Positions 26,610 through 39,900 of a DNA stretch of 64,000 bases are shown piece by piece. Location: positions 67,597,899 to 67,661,898 of the forward strand of contig CM075857.1 of the NCBI GenBank assembly GCA_037975125.1, written 5' to 3'. Positions within the stretch are counted from its first letter, which is position 1. Each line of letters starts with the position of its first letter. The notes under the pieces are model-generated. The model did not search any database. It was given only the letters and a program-made list of their open reading frames with translations, and was not told where the DNA came from. Made by a program: the position numbers and the translations under genes. This DNA comes from Latrodectus hesperus. Lineage: Eukaryota; Arthropoda; Arachnida; Araneae; Theridiidae.

Positions 26610-27436
26610 CTTCTTCTTCTTCTTCTTAAAAATTGAGTTTGTATGTCATTGGGCACCTCTGCTTTTATTAGCATTTTGTACCATTAACTCCAAACCCAAT
26701 GTTTCCTAGTTCCAGTTGCTCGGGTCACCCACTTTACTAATAAAGTCCGATAACCCTTTAATGGAGTCTAGGTGTAACTCTCTAGTATGGATGAAGCCTA
26801 AAGAAGTTAATTTAGGGAGGGCAAGAGCCTCATATTCGTAAATGACATGCTCTGCCGTTTCCTCTTGCATATGACATTTCCAGCAGATAAGGTCTTGCTG
26901 AAACAGTTCCATCTGGTCAGAAATTCAGTCATGCTAGGAATAGCTTCCTGACTTTCACCAGAAGAAGATGGTTTAGAGGTAATTTCTACCTCAAGTGAAG
27001 GATACATTGCTGCCCCTTTACAAGATTGCCTCTGAGTTCCCTTGTCTTTTTCAGTAAGGTCTACTTTAGAGGCTTCACCTGCAAATGCAGAAAGCTTTGT
27101 TACTTCTTGTGTCTTTTCAGCCACAAGATAACAATTAAAAAGCTCAGGTAATATAAGTCCACCCAGCATTGCCTGAGTTACTGGGCAAGGCAAATTACTC
27201 TAGAAGTTCACCAAGCAACTAGAGGCTCCGTTAAGACACCAATACCGCGGTGCCAATTAGCCCTAGGCACGGAACGCATAACACCAGGGTTTACGGGAGC
27301 TGGTTCGCGGCCTCTGATTCTATATTCAAGGCTATCCTGTCATTCCTACAGGACATTCGGCTATCCACCACCTGCCGACGCGCCTGGTGGCTGTGCTCAA
27401 GCCCCAGGAAGGTACACGTACCCCCTGGTTCCAGGA
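26610..27436 (-). mobile_element. Internally deleted non-LTR retrotransposon
   Basis: About 830 bp, far GC-richer than its surroundings, oriented on the minus strand. Its 3' end is a (GAA)n tail (26610-26627 on the plus strand as ttc repeats), preceded by a 3' UTR of about 80 bp. Upstream is a frame (26706-26912) matching the C-terminus of an RNase H-bearing LINE polyprotein. The 5' part (27200-27436) is the GC-richest sequence of the window and looks like a 5' UTR or N-terminal leader. Endonuclease and reverse transcriptase are absent, so most of the element has been lost. Bounding 10-bp direct repeats suggest it inserted in this short form rather than being deleted afterwards. Confidence 0.78.
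26706..27193 (-). pseudogene. LINE ORF remnant with C-terminal CxxC...H tail
   Basis: Two overlapping minus-strand frames. 27193 down to 26807 gives 128 codons: an A/G/K/S-rich segment (AEKTQEVTKLSAFAGEASKV and onward) of low complexity, with no assigned domain. From about 26912 to 26706 the true C-terminal frame reads ICWKCHMQEETAEHVIYEYE...LSDFISKVGD. This matches the zinc-binding tail after RNase H in many LINE polyproteins (C..C...EET..H...EC.AL, then a short LRFI..SG-like end). A one-base shift near 26910-26940 takes the upstream frame out of phase. The last cysteine of the expected EC is replaced by Y. Confidence 0.7.
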
Positions 27437-27446
27437 AAATATAATT
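27437..27446 (+). repeat. Target-site duplication, right copy
   Basis: Exact copy of the 10-bp aaatataatt at 26600-26609, placed directly after the GC-rich 5' end of the minus-strand non-LTR element. Confidence 0.75.
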
Positions 27447-30400
27447 AAAAATTTTTAGATTTCCCCCTTTTCATAGAATTGATAAATTCTTAAAAAATAG
27501 AGGGAAGTACTATGTATAAAATGGTGAAACACAGACAGTGCACTAAAGGGATTCAATGATACAACAACTGTTTGAAAAATACTTATTCTCAAAAGAACAA
27601 TGCCTTTAATGTTTTCAATTGGTTAAGAAAACAGTAAAAAAAGTGTCAGTAAAAATACTTCTAAGAATATTTATCAACTGAAACAATTTTAAAAAAGCTA
27701 TAAACAAAGATCATATTAATTACGAAGACTTTTACAAAGGAAAATGTAACAGACATTTTTGAGAAAAAAATAATTTTGAACTAATTTTAAATAACTATTT
27801 GAAAATATGCAATACATTTTGCACTATAATCTAACTTTTTATTAGCGTGTTTTTAATGTTGAACAAAACATATATTCGAGGATTTATATCTGTTAGAAGC
27901 ATCAAAACATTTAAAAGTAATTAAGATTTAGGTTAATATTTATCAGTCTGATTAATACAGACCTTTTTTAATGGATAAATTATTCATTATGAGTAATAAT
28001 TGATTATATAAGTGCTTAAAAACATTCTTGCTTCTGCTTAAAGAGAAATATAAAATTGCAACGAATTTAAACAGGAATTTACTACATTTGTTACAAAAGT
28101 AATAAATTTTGTGAGAAAATTTTCTATTGCTTTGTATTTAAAGCTTTGAATTCACCAGATGTTTTGTATTTTTACTTCCCCTTGGAAAGTTTTATTCCGA
28201 TTTAATAGAATGGGAGTAAGTAGGAAACATGCCAGGAACTAATAGAATTTTATCTATCCATAAAAGCTCATAAAAGAATAAAAAGATGGTCTGTCAAATT
28301 ATACTTGGGAAGAATATTCGAAGTAAATGAAATAAAAAATAGTTACATAATATTTATTATCAAATAAATTTATAAGTCCAATTTACCATGCAAACGCAAA
28401 AATATTAGAAAAAAAGTTTTTAAGGGGAAAATTTATTACTTTTAAATTTGATCATTTTCATTTTTTCATTCGTATGATTTTTATTTTTTATGTTATTCAT
28501 AATGCAACGAAGATACAAAAATTAAATAAAATATGATTTGTGTAAGGAAAATGTACTGTTTCTTAAGTACCTAAAAATAGCTATAAGAAATATAAATTAT
28601 AAGGTTATTAACAAGAGTTATGTATACATGTAAAGCAAATTTTCAATTTATTTCTAAAAGCAAAATGTTTAAGAAATCTATTTTGCGGTAAAATATTAAA
28701 GTAACAAAAATTATTAGCCAAATTTATAAAATTATAATTAAAAAATAAAAAATTTTCTATATTTTAAATAGAAATTATTTTAGTTAATAACAAACAGGTT
28801 TTCAATCTTACATTAATGTGTAAATATGACTAAATTATAACTACTAAAATGTTTGTATTAAAATTGTAATATGCTTTTATGAACAGATTTAATATTTCTC
28901 AATGATAATCATGATAGATTTTGGAAAAATTGAACTAAATAGTTTCGTGTGTTTTTGTAATAATTATTTCACAGACTTCATTTTTAAGCTTACTATGGAT
29001 GTCTTCAAATGGGTTCTATTTGACTACAAATTATTTTTTAATTACATATAATTTCATATTATTTCATCATGCTGTATATACCCACTTTAAACTCTTGAAA
29101 CAAAGCATACATTGACTTTACATGAAGGCATATTTGATATTAAACTTCTGATTAGATATTGTTTTCAGCAATGTCATTTTAAGGTTAATTCCTGTTTGTT
29201 ATCCATATATATTTGATCAAGATCATTTATTAGCAATATTCTCTCCATCAAGATCTTCTAGATATACTCATCTTTTAGAAAGGCACACCCTTTACAATAT
29301 TTTCTCCTTTTATTTTGTGATTCTTCACATTGGTGATCTGAAGACATTCAGAGCCATATCGATGTTTAATTGGTTACAATATTAGATATCACTAGTATGG
29401 TGGATTTTATAAAGTTCTAGTTGTTAATCAATTTACTCAATAAACTACAGGCCTATGAAGATATTCTTTGTAATATTCAGCACTTCGTTGAACATGTCTA
29501 TAAAGTGTCTTTAGTTTTCAAAGTCACTTGTTTGGTCTGCTATTCCTATTAGGCATTTTCACTCACTAACTAAACTTATAAAATTCTCTCACCATAGTAC
29601 CTTATACATGACTCCTCAATTTTCGCTCACAATAGACACACCTTCACAATAATCATCGATCATTTTCATATTCACTGGAGTTAATTTAAACTTACGAAAT
29701 CTAATCTGTTAATTTTAACCAGCATGCCCTATGGAGCATTTGAAAGTTAAGACATTTGATGAATTTGCTAAGTCTTTAGTAAAAAATGCATATTAACTAC
29801 ATTTATTTAAACAGAAGATTTATTAAAGTACATTAAACAAATGTCAAAGCTTAAGTTTTCAGAAAATGCAGAAATAAGCTATATTTATAAATGGAAACTC
29901 TTGAAGCATACCATAAAACATCAAAATATAACTTAAGTAATCTAAAGTTACAGTTTTTGCTCTTAATCTAAAGTTCCTGCAATTGCTAATGATTTAAAAT
30001 TATTTATACCTTGATGCACCAGTTAAGGAAAGTAGATTCTAATTGAATATTCCAAAAAAATAAAATGTTTTACCTAAAGATGTGTAACAGTTCATAAAGA
30101 TATGCAAAAGGCATTTAAAGCTATAGAAAACAAAAAGAAATTGAAGAAAATGAATTTTAAAAGTATAAAATTAATTTATTTTTAGTATTTTGAAAAAGAA
30201 ATTTAAATATTTTGATTAAATTAAGTAAGTTTAACAATTTTAGAGATTCAAATTTTTAATTAATAACTACATTAAAATTATACTGTATTGAAGTAATCAA
30301 GTTTTTAACATTATATGCATTGTAATCCATTGTCAGCGTTTTTTTTGTAGTTTTATTCAACACTTGAGTTTTTAAAATTCATAATTTTTATTCTTAAGTT

Positions 30401-33400
30401 ATTAATGGATGTGTTTGGTAAAAATTCTTACTTTTAAATGTATATAAAGTCTAATAAAAATTGAAATATTCTGTTTTTGATAAAATTAATTTTGGTAAAA
30501 ATAAATTTTATTGAAGAGTTCTTACTATAAAGAAAAAAAAAGTTCTTAAATGTGTCATATTCACTTAGTTGGTATTTAGATAAAGAAAAAGCTTTTTTAA
30601 AATAGCAAATGTGATTTATGTTTTCTTCAACAAAATAACTTTTACAGAAAGAATAAGGTAAAATGTTAGCAATTTTCATTTGAATGGTGGAATAAATTTA
30701 TTATAAATTACAGTATGTGTGTGTGTGTGAGAGAGAGAGATATCATAAAGTAATTCTTATTAACATAAACAGATGACTGAATCATCAAGGAATTATCAGT
30801 GAACGAAAAATTCCCTGCATACAATTTGCAGCAAGTTATGCTTTACGTAATCTCTTTTTTCCAGAATATTATATATGATTTTTTCCTTTAAAATAAAAAT
30901 TTTTAAGAACAAATAAATCGATTCCTACAAGCAATATGATATTTTTGTTGGAAGAGAAAATCAGCTGCACATTGGCATGCTTTCAACTTTTTATTTTATT
31001 TTGTCACTCAAAAAAAGCAAAAGGAATTCACCCGTGAAATTGAAAACTGATTGCAAAACCAGGTTTTCAAGTATAATAAATAGCAGTACGAAATGTAATA
31101 CACAATAATTTCCAATTTTAATTGAAATTTTTTATAATAAAATTATTGTATTTTATAAAAAAATCAGTTATTTTAGAATATTACTAATATCAAATGTCAT
31201 GAAAAATATGATTGTATTAAAATAAAGATAAAATAGTTATTTTGATAATAATAAACAGAAATAAATATTTAATAAAAGTTATTGGTGCTATATGCATTTA
31301 TATATTTAATAAGATGAAAAGAACATATAATATTGTATTAGAAAGCTTTTTATATTCTATATGCAAATCATCTATAATTCTTATAAACTATATCATATTT
31401 TTGATTATTTAACAAAAGAAAAGAAAAAAGTAAGAAAACTTAGATTACAAAATTCAATCAAATTAAATATCTATAGCTAATAAATTCATGAAATTTTTTA
31501 TGATTGTATGATATCAATATACAATCAAAAATAATTTATATAGCTTCGCTTTAATTTAAAAACATGTATCAACTAAAAAATACAAATAAAATATATTTCC
31601 AGCGACTTGTATGTTATTTGCTAAATGCTTTGTAGTCAGAGTTGAATCGATTAAATATTACATCTTCCTTAATTTTTAATTTTATACGTTTGATGTTTCA
31701 GATACTTAAAGAAAATTGTTGATATGGCTTTTATTCATAAATATTAATTGATTATATTATAATATAAATTGATAATATTATAATCATTGAATTTATATTA
31801 GTCATAAACAAAAGTGGAATTATTTTTAACATTTATTTTGAGCTGCGAAGAGTGTGTCAAAATATATGAAATGTGCCAAGTTAATTAAATTTTTGAATTT
31901 AAATTTATAATTAATTAATTCATAGAACTTAAAACTAGTTTATGAAGATAAAATCAGATGAAAAAAAAGCTGACGAAATTAAATTTCTCATTTATGTATT
32001 CAGTGTTTAATACTGAACTGTAAGCTGAAATAATATGCTAAAACAATGTATTTCATAAAAATATAATTAAATTAAATCATTAATTATAACATAGTTTAAT
32101 ACTATAATGCATTCTAATATTTAGTTTTGGTTTTTGTTGCTCATAATACTGTTGAAGAAATCCAAGTATGATTAGTACAGAAATATTAATATATACATTA
32201 ATATTTATTTATTATATATTATAATATATATATTAATATTGATACATATTATATATATCAATATTGGTTAAATCAAGATACGTAATAATTTTTATTTTTT
32301 AGATTAAGGGATTTCATATAATAATCGTTAAAAAAATGTTAGTTAAACTATGTCGAAATATGTTTTTATTATAACTTTAAATATTTACTTTTTTAATATA
32401 AAAGTAAAACAATAACTAATTTAAAAGCATTTTATGCATAAATATTTTTATTATATAGAAGAAAAATTAAATGAGATTATTTTTTTAAATTTTATTTTTT
32501 AAAACTGTAGCTTTAAGCAAATTTCTTATCTAGCTACTTTCTGGTTCGGAATATTTCTATCAATTTTAACTTTGTTAACTGTAAGGAACTATTTTGCATT
32601 TATAAAATTGAAAAATTCAAAGCTTAAAGCAATTTTATTGAAGCATAGGTTTTTTTTAAAATTTATATTATAATATAAAAATGGGAAAATGTAATCATGC
32701 AAATTTTTTCTTTAAATCCTACTAAGTAATTTAAAATAAAATATTTCTTTAAAGTTTTATTCTTATTTCCTTTGATAAGTTAATTGAAATATGTTTATAC
32801 TTTTCAGAACTTCACGTTTCTAACCTCTGAAAAATTTATTCTTCATATCAATCAAATAGAATTAACATTTTATTAAAGAGAGTTGTAAAAAAAACCTTTT
32901 TTAATCAAAGAAATCTTTCTTAGAAGATGTAACGCAATTTACTGTATGTTCACATTTGATGGCAAGAAACAGCAGGCGTTGAAATTTATTTGAGTACCTC
33001 ATAGTTTTATAAAAAAATGAATTTATTGCATTTTATTATTTTACTTAAGTTAATATGTTGAAAAGGAACAAATGTAAAATTATTAAAAGCAACACCTTAA
33101 ATGCATTTGATATTTAATAATATTTTGTGTTTCATTCAATTCAAGAATTGCCTTGAGAGCCTAAAATAAGGAATTTTATGTATTTTAAATTAATTTAATT
33201 TTATAAATAATTAAGTAAACAGTGAAATGCAAATTAATTATTTAAAAATTTGATCATTTTTTTTATTTACGTGATAATATATAAAAAATTATTTTCTTTA
33301 AATTCGCCATAGACGAAAGCGGGATTACATGCTAAGATAAGTTTCTTTAAAATATTGTAAATTTTTAAGAAGATATTTGGAAAACAAAGTTGAAATAAGT

Positions 33401-35879
33401 ATATATCATTTATTTATTTCGGTTAAAATGATAATAAGAGACGAGATAGTACTTTTAGGATTCTTTATTTTAAAAATAAATATATTTGCATAATATGTAT
33501 TCCCATGAAATGCTTATTAATTCTGAGAAATTTCAGTTCAAATACATTATAAAAGTTTTATAAAATTAAGTGATTTGACAATTTTAATTCTAATTTTAAT
33601 AAACACCGTCCATTATATTTGACTCTAGTCATTAATGATTGTGCAATGAAAAATAAAATGAAAGTGAAATGTCAAGGATTTATCCAATTAGCAGTTTATG
33701 TACTGGGAGAGGTAAATTTTAAAGTTGATTCCAAAATACTTCAATCATCAACAACCAAAGAGAGTTTAAATTCACAAACTTTTAATGAGAAGCATAATTT
33801 AACGAATTTATCCTGGTAACGATTATACGAAATCGATTGTAATGTACTTATATCTAAATTCGATAGCTATAATGCACACGGTAATATTTAAATTATTTAA
33901 ACTAAGGATTATATTTTCTATTACAGAAAATATCATGTGAAAACTAAACTTTTTGCATTTCAATTACCGTTTATACGGATCCAAATATTAGTCGTGTAAA
34001 AAATAGGAATATATATGTTCTGTAGGAAAAAAATTCAATATAAGAAACAAGAAATCAATAGGGTAACAACGCATGAGTATTGGAAAATAAACTACTATTT
34101 TTATTTCTAAGAATAGCTTGATAAATTAGTAAAGATAAAATATTTCATGTTTATAATTAGAAGTTCCAAAAAATAATACGATGAAAATAGGATGGAAAAT
34201 AAGTATAAGCGAATAAATAAAATTGTGCTCAAAAGAACTAATAAATAATATATAGAAAATTACCACAAGGCGATGAGCTAATGAGATACCAAGTATGGTG
34301 CTAATCAAATAGTCCAGTCCAGAAAATCAGCTGGATAAATTGGATCCAAAGAGGTTAAGAATGAAATAAAGCAACAGACCTGTACGCAAACCAAGTTGTG
34401 ATACTAGGAATATAATTTAATGTAACAGAAAAGAAAGAACCCTTGGATGAAAAAGAAAAGGTTATAAATTTTATTAGAGTTTAAAATTAAAAATTAAATA
34501 TGCTTTTCCGCAATTGAAGTGAAAATGTGTTAACAGATAAAAAATAATAAATAAGTTATGTAAGCAAAATTGGAAATTTCAATAGCTAATAACAAGTAAC
34601 AACATAAATATGTCGGCAAATGATTTATGATATTTAATAATTCTAATAACATTAAAAAATTCAACAAATTTAAGCATGAACATTTTAAAAATATAAGAAT
34701 AGCAATCTTTTTTAATAAATAAATTCCTCGGTTTTTTTTTTCTGAATTGTTGTCTGGAATGACCGTCTAAAATATATAGGATAAGATTTATAATAGGACA
34801 TTAATCGCCGCCAGAATTAAAGCATAGGCTATATTTCAATTCAAAATGTTGATTGCATTCTTAAAAATTAATTAAAATTTTAATTAAAGCTGATTTGAAA
34901 TCACAGTAATATTTGTTACGCAACAATGCATAGTTCAAGACCACAATGACAAGTAGTTCTTTCCATCTATATTTTTAAATAGTTTTATATTAATTTATAA
35001 CTGTTGGGGTAAGGAGAAAATCTATGTTATTTCATTTAAAAAAGATATTTATTCCATTGTGTTCTGATTTATGACGACGAAATGTTTGGGCACTTCAACA
35101 AATGTGCTTTGGTTTTTCAAATATATCGCTAATCAGAAACGCATTGTAATATGGATGAAAAGACTTTTTTGATTTCAATTTTCAATAATTTCTTAACAAA
35201 AAAAATTTGCTTGAGTTCCACTTTTATTTTAATTTAATTTTAGTTGATCGATACGAAACAAGTAAATTCTTTGTGTAAATCATCTTTTTAAGAAAGATAA
35301 GTAGATAACAATATAAAAAATACATAAATATTTCTATTTTCCCCAATTTCAGTTTTTCCTCGAGCTATTTACACGCTTTTAGTTAGAATCCACTGTCCAA
35401 TAAAGATGATGGATTCGGCCAGCTAATTTATTGTATCCAGGGATAAGTTGAGTTGGTACATTGATTATATTAAAATAATGAAAAATGAACCAGAAATTTT
35501 TAGATTGAACACATGAGTATAAAATAAAATGTATGACATTTTTAAGTTTTTTTTAGAATATTAAAAATTTTTGTGAAGCAAAATTTTACCATATGTAAAA
35601 GTTGAAAATAAAATGAAAACTAAAATTGATTTTTGAAACTTCTGATCTCGAGAGACATATTTAATTAATATCAAGTATTTTGAAATATACTATACTCAAT
35701 GTAAAAATTAATATGCCAAAAAACAATCAAATCTCATATTTTTGAATTTAGAGTATGCACATAAAGGTTTTCTTTATTCTTTAGCATGCATTATGGTAAT
35801 TCAATAAAGTACTAAAACTAAAAATTAAATATGAGAAAGAAAAGTCATGATTATGGGCTTTTAAACACCAATGGATTTT
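27447..35879. other. AT-rich non-coding DNA
   Basis: About 8.4 kb without a recognised gene. 29220-29760 is less AT-rich and may be a very old retroelement fragment, but I cannot align it to a family. 30717-30740 is a short (TG)n(GA)n tract. 31740-31800 and 32190-32270 are self-complementary AT-rich stretches. Frames at 30434-30679, 33619-33819 and 34126-34308 are within chance. Confidence 0.55.
30717..30740. repeat. Short (TG)n(GA)n microsatellite
   Basis: About seven TG units directly followed by about six GA units, a simple compound dinucleotide repeat. Confidence 0.9.
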
Positions 35880-35934
35880 TGTCTACGAAAGTAGCTATTT
35901 GTATTTCAATCCTAATAATGAATCAAATTGATAT

Positions 35935-36885
35935 TTTACCATTTTTCAAATATTCTCCATGAAGATCAATACACTTTTACATGCAATTGAACCAAGTTTC
36001 AAAGCATTTTTTCTAGGTTCAATTGAAGTACATCCATAATGTACATATGGTATGCATTAACTGCTTCGTAGGGTGCCAAAAATCCTTGATTGAGTAGCGT
36101 TTTGATTTATGGGAGTAAAAATGTCTTTAAATGAGAAATCATTACCGTGTGGATTGGGAACAATTAATTAGATGTTTTAACAAGTCAAAAATTCTATTAT
36201 TTTCACCAATGAATGAAAGGTTGTTTTGTCATGATGCAGAATGATTCACATCTTCTGCTTTTTGTCAAATATCTTGATGATTTCTGGCTAACAATGATCG
36301 TGCGCCGGTCGGAATTGACTGTCCTGTATTCCTTCAAAGCCTCTGTCGCTACGCAATCAATTATGTCAATAAAACTGGAAATAATCTGCATTGATGTGCT
36401 CAGATGATCCCAGATTCGTCAACTGTGTAAATACAATATGCAATTTTTGATCCCCCTTGAATGCATTTTCTGACATTTTCTTGCATCCATCGATACGAGT
36501 CTACGCCTAAGTGATTGTCAGTTCATGTAGGATTTAAGAATAAATCTTTTTACGACCAAATATTCATGTAATAACTTAAATAACTTATTGATGCTTGTTA
36601 TATTAATGATCAAAGGTACCTTAATTTCACAAAATATCACATGACGATCTTGCTTTATCAGCTCACAGCATTGATATTTTCTGGTACAACAAACGATTTT
36701 GGATGATCTTCATGGAATTCGTGCTGGAACAAATATCCACCACGAACAAATTCGTAATATAAGTCCTTACAGTGACGTAAGATCGTAATTTATCGTTGCA
36801 TAAAGAATTTATATTCTCAAAGCATTCTTGTATTCATGATCCACTCGCAAAGTTATGAAAAATAATCTCACCAAAGTAATCACGA
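35935..36885 (-). pseudogene. Mariner transposase pseudogene, nearly full length
   Basis: Minus-strand mariner-family (DD34D) transposase, readable from near the N-terminus to the C-terminus across frameshifts. Order: an IIFHNFASGS...QECFENINSLCND start (36800-36870); FVRGGYLFQHEF...PENINAV (36690-36770), matching RGR.SFQDEFR.GRP...PENI.AV; IKQDRHV...CEIKV and LLHEYLVVKKIYS (36560-36660), the paired-like HTH region; HELTIT (about 36520); then ENVRKCIQGGSKIAY...TVDES (36412-36480), with the first catalytic Asp codon at 36418-36420. Next come CVATEALKEYRTVNSD (about 36310-36370) and ILHHDKTTFH (about 36205-36240), with the second Asp codon at 36228-36230. The third Asp region (PYSPDLAP) is not preserved. 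The C-terminus LAPYEAVNAY...CFETWF..M.KCIDLHGEYFEK lies at about 35935-36090. The protein span matches the usual 340-350 residues. Clear terminal inverted repeats were not found. Confidence 0.9.
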
Positions 36886-36900
36886 GTCAGTTTCTTTTTT

Positions 36901-39900
36901 TTTTCTGCCCTACATGAATTTTTAAATTTAATGTAAATAGTACAAATCATGCTAAAATATGTCCAAATATTTTTAAAACATTATTGTAAAAAATACCAAA
37001 TAATCACTTGAAAATGTATGTTCAAACGGTAATATTTACTATTGCCAAAGCCTGAGAAATAAATTGTAACTCACGTATTGTTCAATCTAGTTAAACGTAA
37101 AAAGTCTTTGCTAATATTATAAATAGTATATTAAAATTATTATTATTTAGAAATTAGCTTACAATAACACTAATGCACAATGTTGCCTAAGTGTTAAAAA
37201 CATTTTATTTTTTCTTGACGATGATACTAACATAAAACTTCTTCTATTTCGGAAGTTAATAGTATTTTTATTTTTCATTTTGACAATATAATTTTAATTT
37301 TCATTAAGAGTTTAAAAATTATTTTAGATTTAATAACTATCATGAAAGAAATTAATAAAGTTTTATTTGAAAAATTTTATAATTTAGTATATTATACATA
37401 TTTCAAAATACAAACTTTACAGTATTAAATTTTCCCACTAAGTTTTTGGAATATAAATGAATGTAAAACAAAATATTTCTAAACAAAAATATTAATACTT
37501 CATAAAATTCCTAAATATATATGTTAATTACTTATACATTAATTAAATCTGTCATTATTAATAAAATCTGTGTGTTACGTGCGCAATTTGAAAAAGTATT
37601 TCTATTTGTCAGATTTGCATAAAATTTGTTATATTTTTAAAATCATTTTTAAATGTTACTGAAATTGAAAGAGCTGAAAAATTATCAGCTATTATACTTA
37701 TTCCTATTTTGTTTTTTATATTGATAATACAATTCTTTAATTACTTTTTCCCTATTTTTATGATGCATGGTATTTTATATTCCTTTAGCTGAATATATAA
37801 GCTGAACATAGAATTATTAATTTTATAAACATCTTTCTATTTTTTAAAATAATTTTAAATATAATTTTTACTACAGTAAATTTGGTACCATAATATGTAT
37901 AGAAAATAACAAACACTTTTCAAAGGATTGGCTTTTAATTTGCTCTTTATCATATTTTGTTATTTCATTAACTTTTTTGCTTATTTTTTATAACTTATTT
38001 ATAAGAAGCACAAATATCAAAATTAATTTTTTTATACATATTCTCTAGAAGTATTTACAAGTGTTTGTTCTATGCTTTTGAAATCTTCAGTAAAACCTCC
38101 ATAATTAAGTGGAGTTTTATTAATATTATCGTGTACTAATGATAGAAAAAAAGGATAATTTCTGACGTTTAATATGTTTCCAACTATACCTGCATTTGAA
38201 AATTTCAAATAAATTCCGTTTAGTAACATTTTCATACGCTTGGAAATGCTTTTATAGCTAAGCACATTTTTCAAATTTAATGTATTACTCTATATTTTAT
38301 CAATCGATGTAACTCATGTGCTATTGTGATAAAAGTTATTGCTTTCTTTATATTTTTGCTACCACAACGTAGCAATTTAATGACGTAGTCACAAAATTCT
38401 GTTGTTATTTATTTTACTTTTTACAGTTTTTTCTTTTTTTGTTACAGTAGCTTTTATTTGAATTGAATGTGAATTTTATTAGCCTGTTTACCTATTTTGT
38501 CTTTTCTCAGTTTTGAAAAACTTTTGTTTTCTTCCTTAGCTGGTATAGCTAAAACAATCTTCATTTTTACGGCTATTAAAATGATAGTATTGGTGGCGTA
38601 TTTATACAGTTTTTCATTTACGCTGCAATGAAAAGGTATAAATAAATTTTAAAGATGATAAGGAATTTTAAATATATTTTTTTAATTTAATTAATTTATT
38701 CAACAAATGATTACTAAGCTTGTGTACGTTTCCTTCAAACGTAAACTTAAAGCTCATTTTATATAGCATCTTAATTCTGTTTTAAACTGAATTTATCTTT
38801 TAATATGAAATATCAAGAATGTAGAAGGAAAACAGAGTTGCTTTTGATATGAATGTTGTCATTGATATGAATGTGATATGAATGTTTTCATTGACAAATA
38901 AGTCATTTTATGAAAAAATCTAAAATGTTATTTTTGCTTTTTTTCAATAAATGGAGATCTTATTACAATCAAGTTATTCACTAATAGAACTATTAAATCA
39001 AAGTGAAACTTCTGTTTCATGATAATTACTAGATAATTTAATTATCACCAGATGGAAGTTTTATTGGCTTGTTTTAAGTTATTACTTGATATTAGTTTCA
39101 TGAAAGAGAATTTAAACCGATCAATATCAGGAAAAATCGGTTGCAATTTTACTTGTTTCTTAAATGTAATTTCTCTGTGTAAATACTTATAATTTGCAAT
39201 GCTACTTCATTAACAGAAGCAGCGGATCGCCATTTTCACTTGGTAATGTAAAAATTTATATTCTGAATATTGCTTTCAATAATAATCTCTGATATGGAAT
39301 CCTTAATATATTTGGTCTGATTTTGTTTTCTAAATCATTTAATCTCGTTGCTTAATCTCAAACATTTAAGGAAATGTTTTAAATATATTCCTCTAGATCA
39401 CAAATCAAAACAATAATAATGCATTGACGATTTACTTACATCTTAGGCGATGCTAGTTATACTTGCATGTTTGAACACTCCCAATCCATGGCTTTTGCAA
39501 TTTGCAATTGAATCACAGATAAATTTTTAATTGAACATTTCTTTGATAATATTTAAATAATTACTATATTTTACTTTTACCCAACAAAAGCAAAATTTTA
39601 TACAATTTTCTTTGTAACTGAATTATTAGATTCTAAATATTTTATGCATTTTTTAAATAAGGAACTTAACTGAAAATTGTAGAAAAGCTAAATCTATATA
39701 AATTGGAATTTTTATTTTATCCTAAGTTAATGTGCGTGTTATCATAAGTTGATTTTATTATGTTTAACTGTAATTTAATCTTCTTAAATTCTTCTATAAC
39801 TTACCTGGTAGAACTAATATATTTCCCAAATAGAGAAATTCCAAATTTGAATTTTAACTTCCATGTTACAATAACTTTTACACCCTTTAATTTCAAATGA

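Noticed and set aside
27250..27444. 64-codon plus-strand frame
   Set aside because: Antisense to the GC-rich 5' leader of the minus-strand LINE remnant; open because of base composition.
29440..29560. Minus-strand gypsy-type reverse transcriptase remnant (TSDFEN...)
   Set aside because: The resemblance to the NAP.TF...MD region needs several forced substitutions, has no YxDD motif, and is interrupted by stops.
36213..36407. 64-codon plus-strand frame
   Set aside because: Antisense shadow of the minus-strand mariner transposase.
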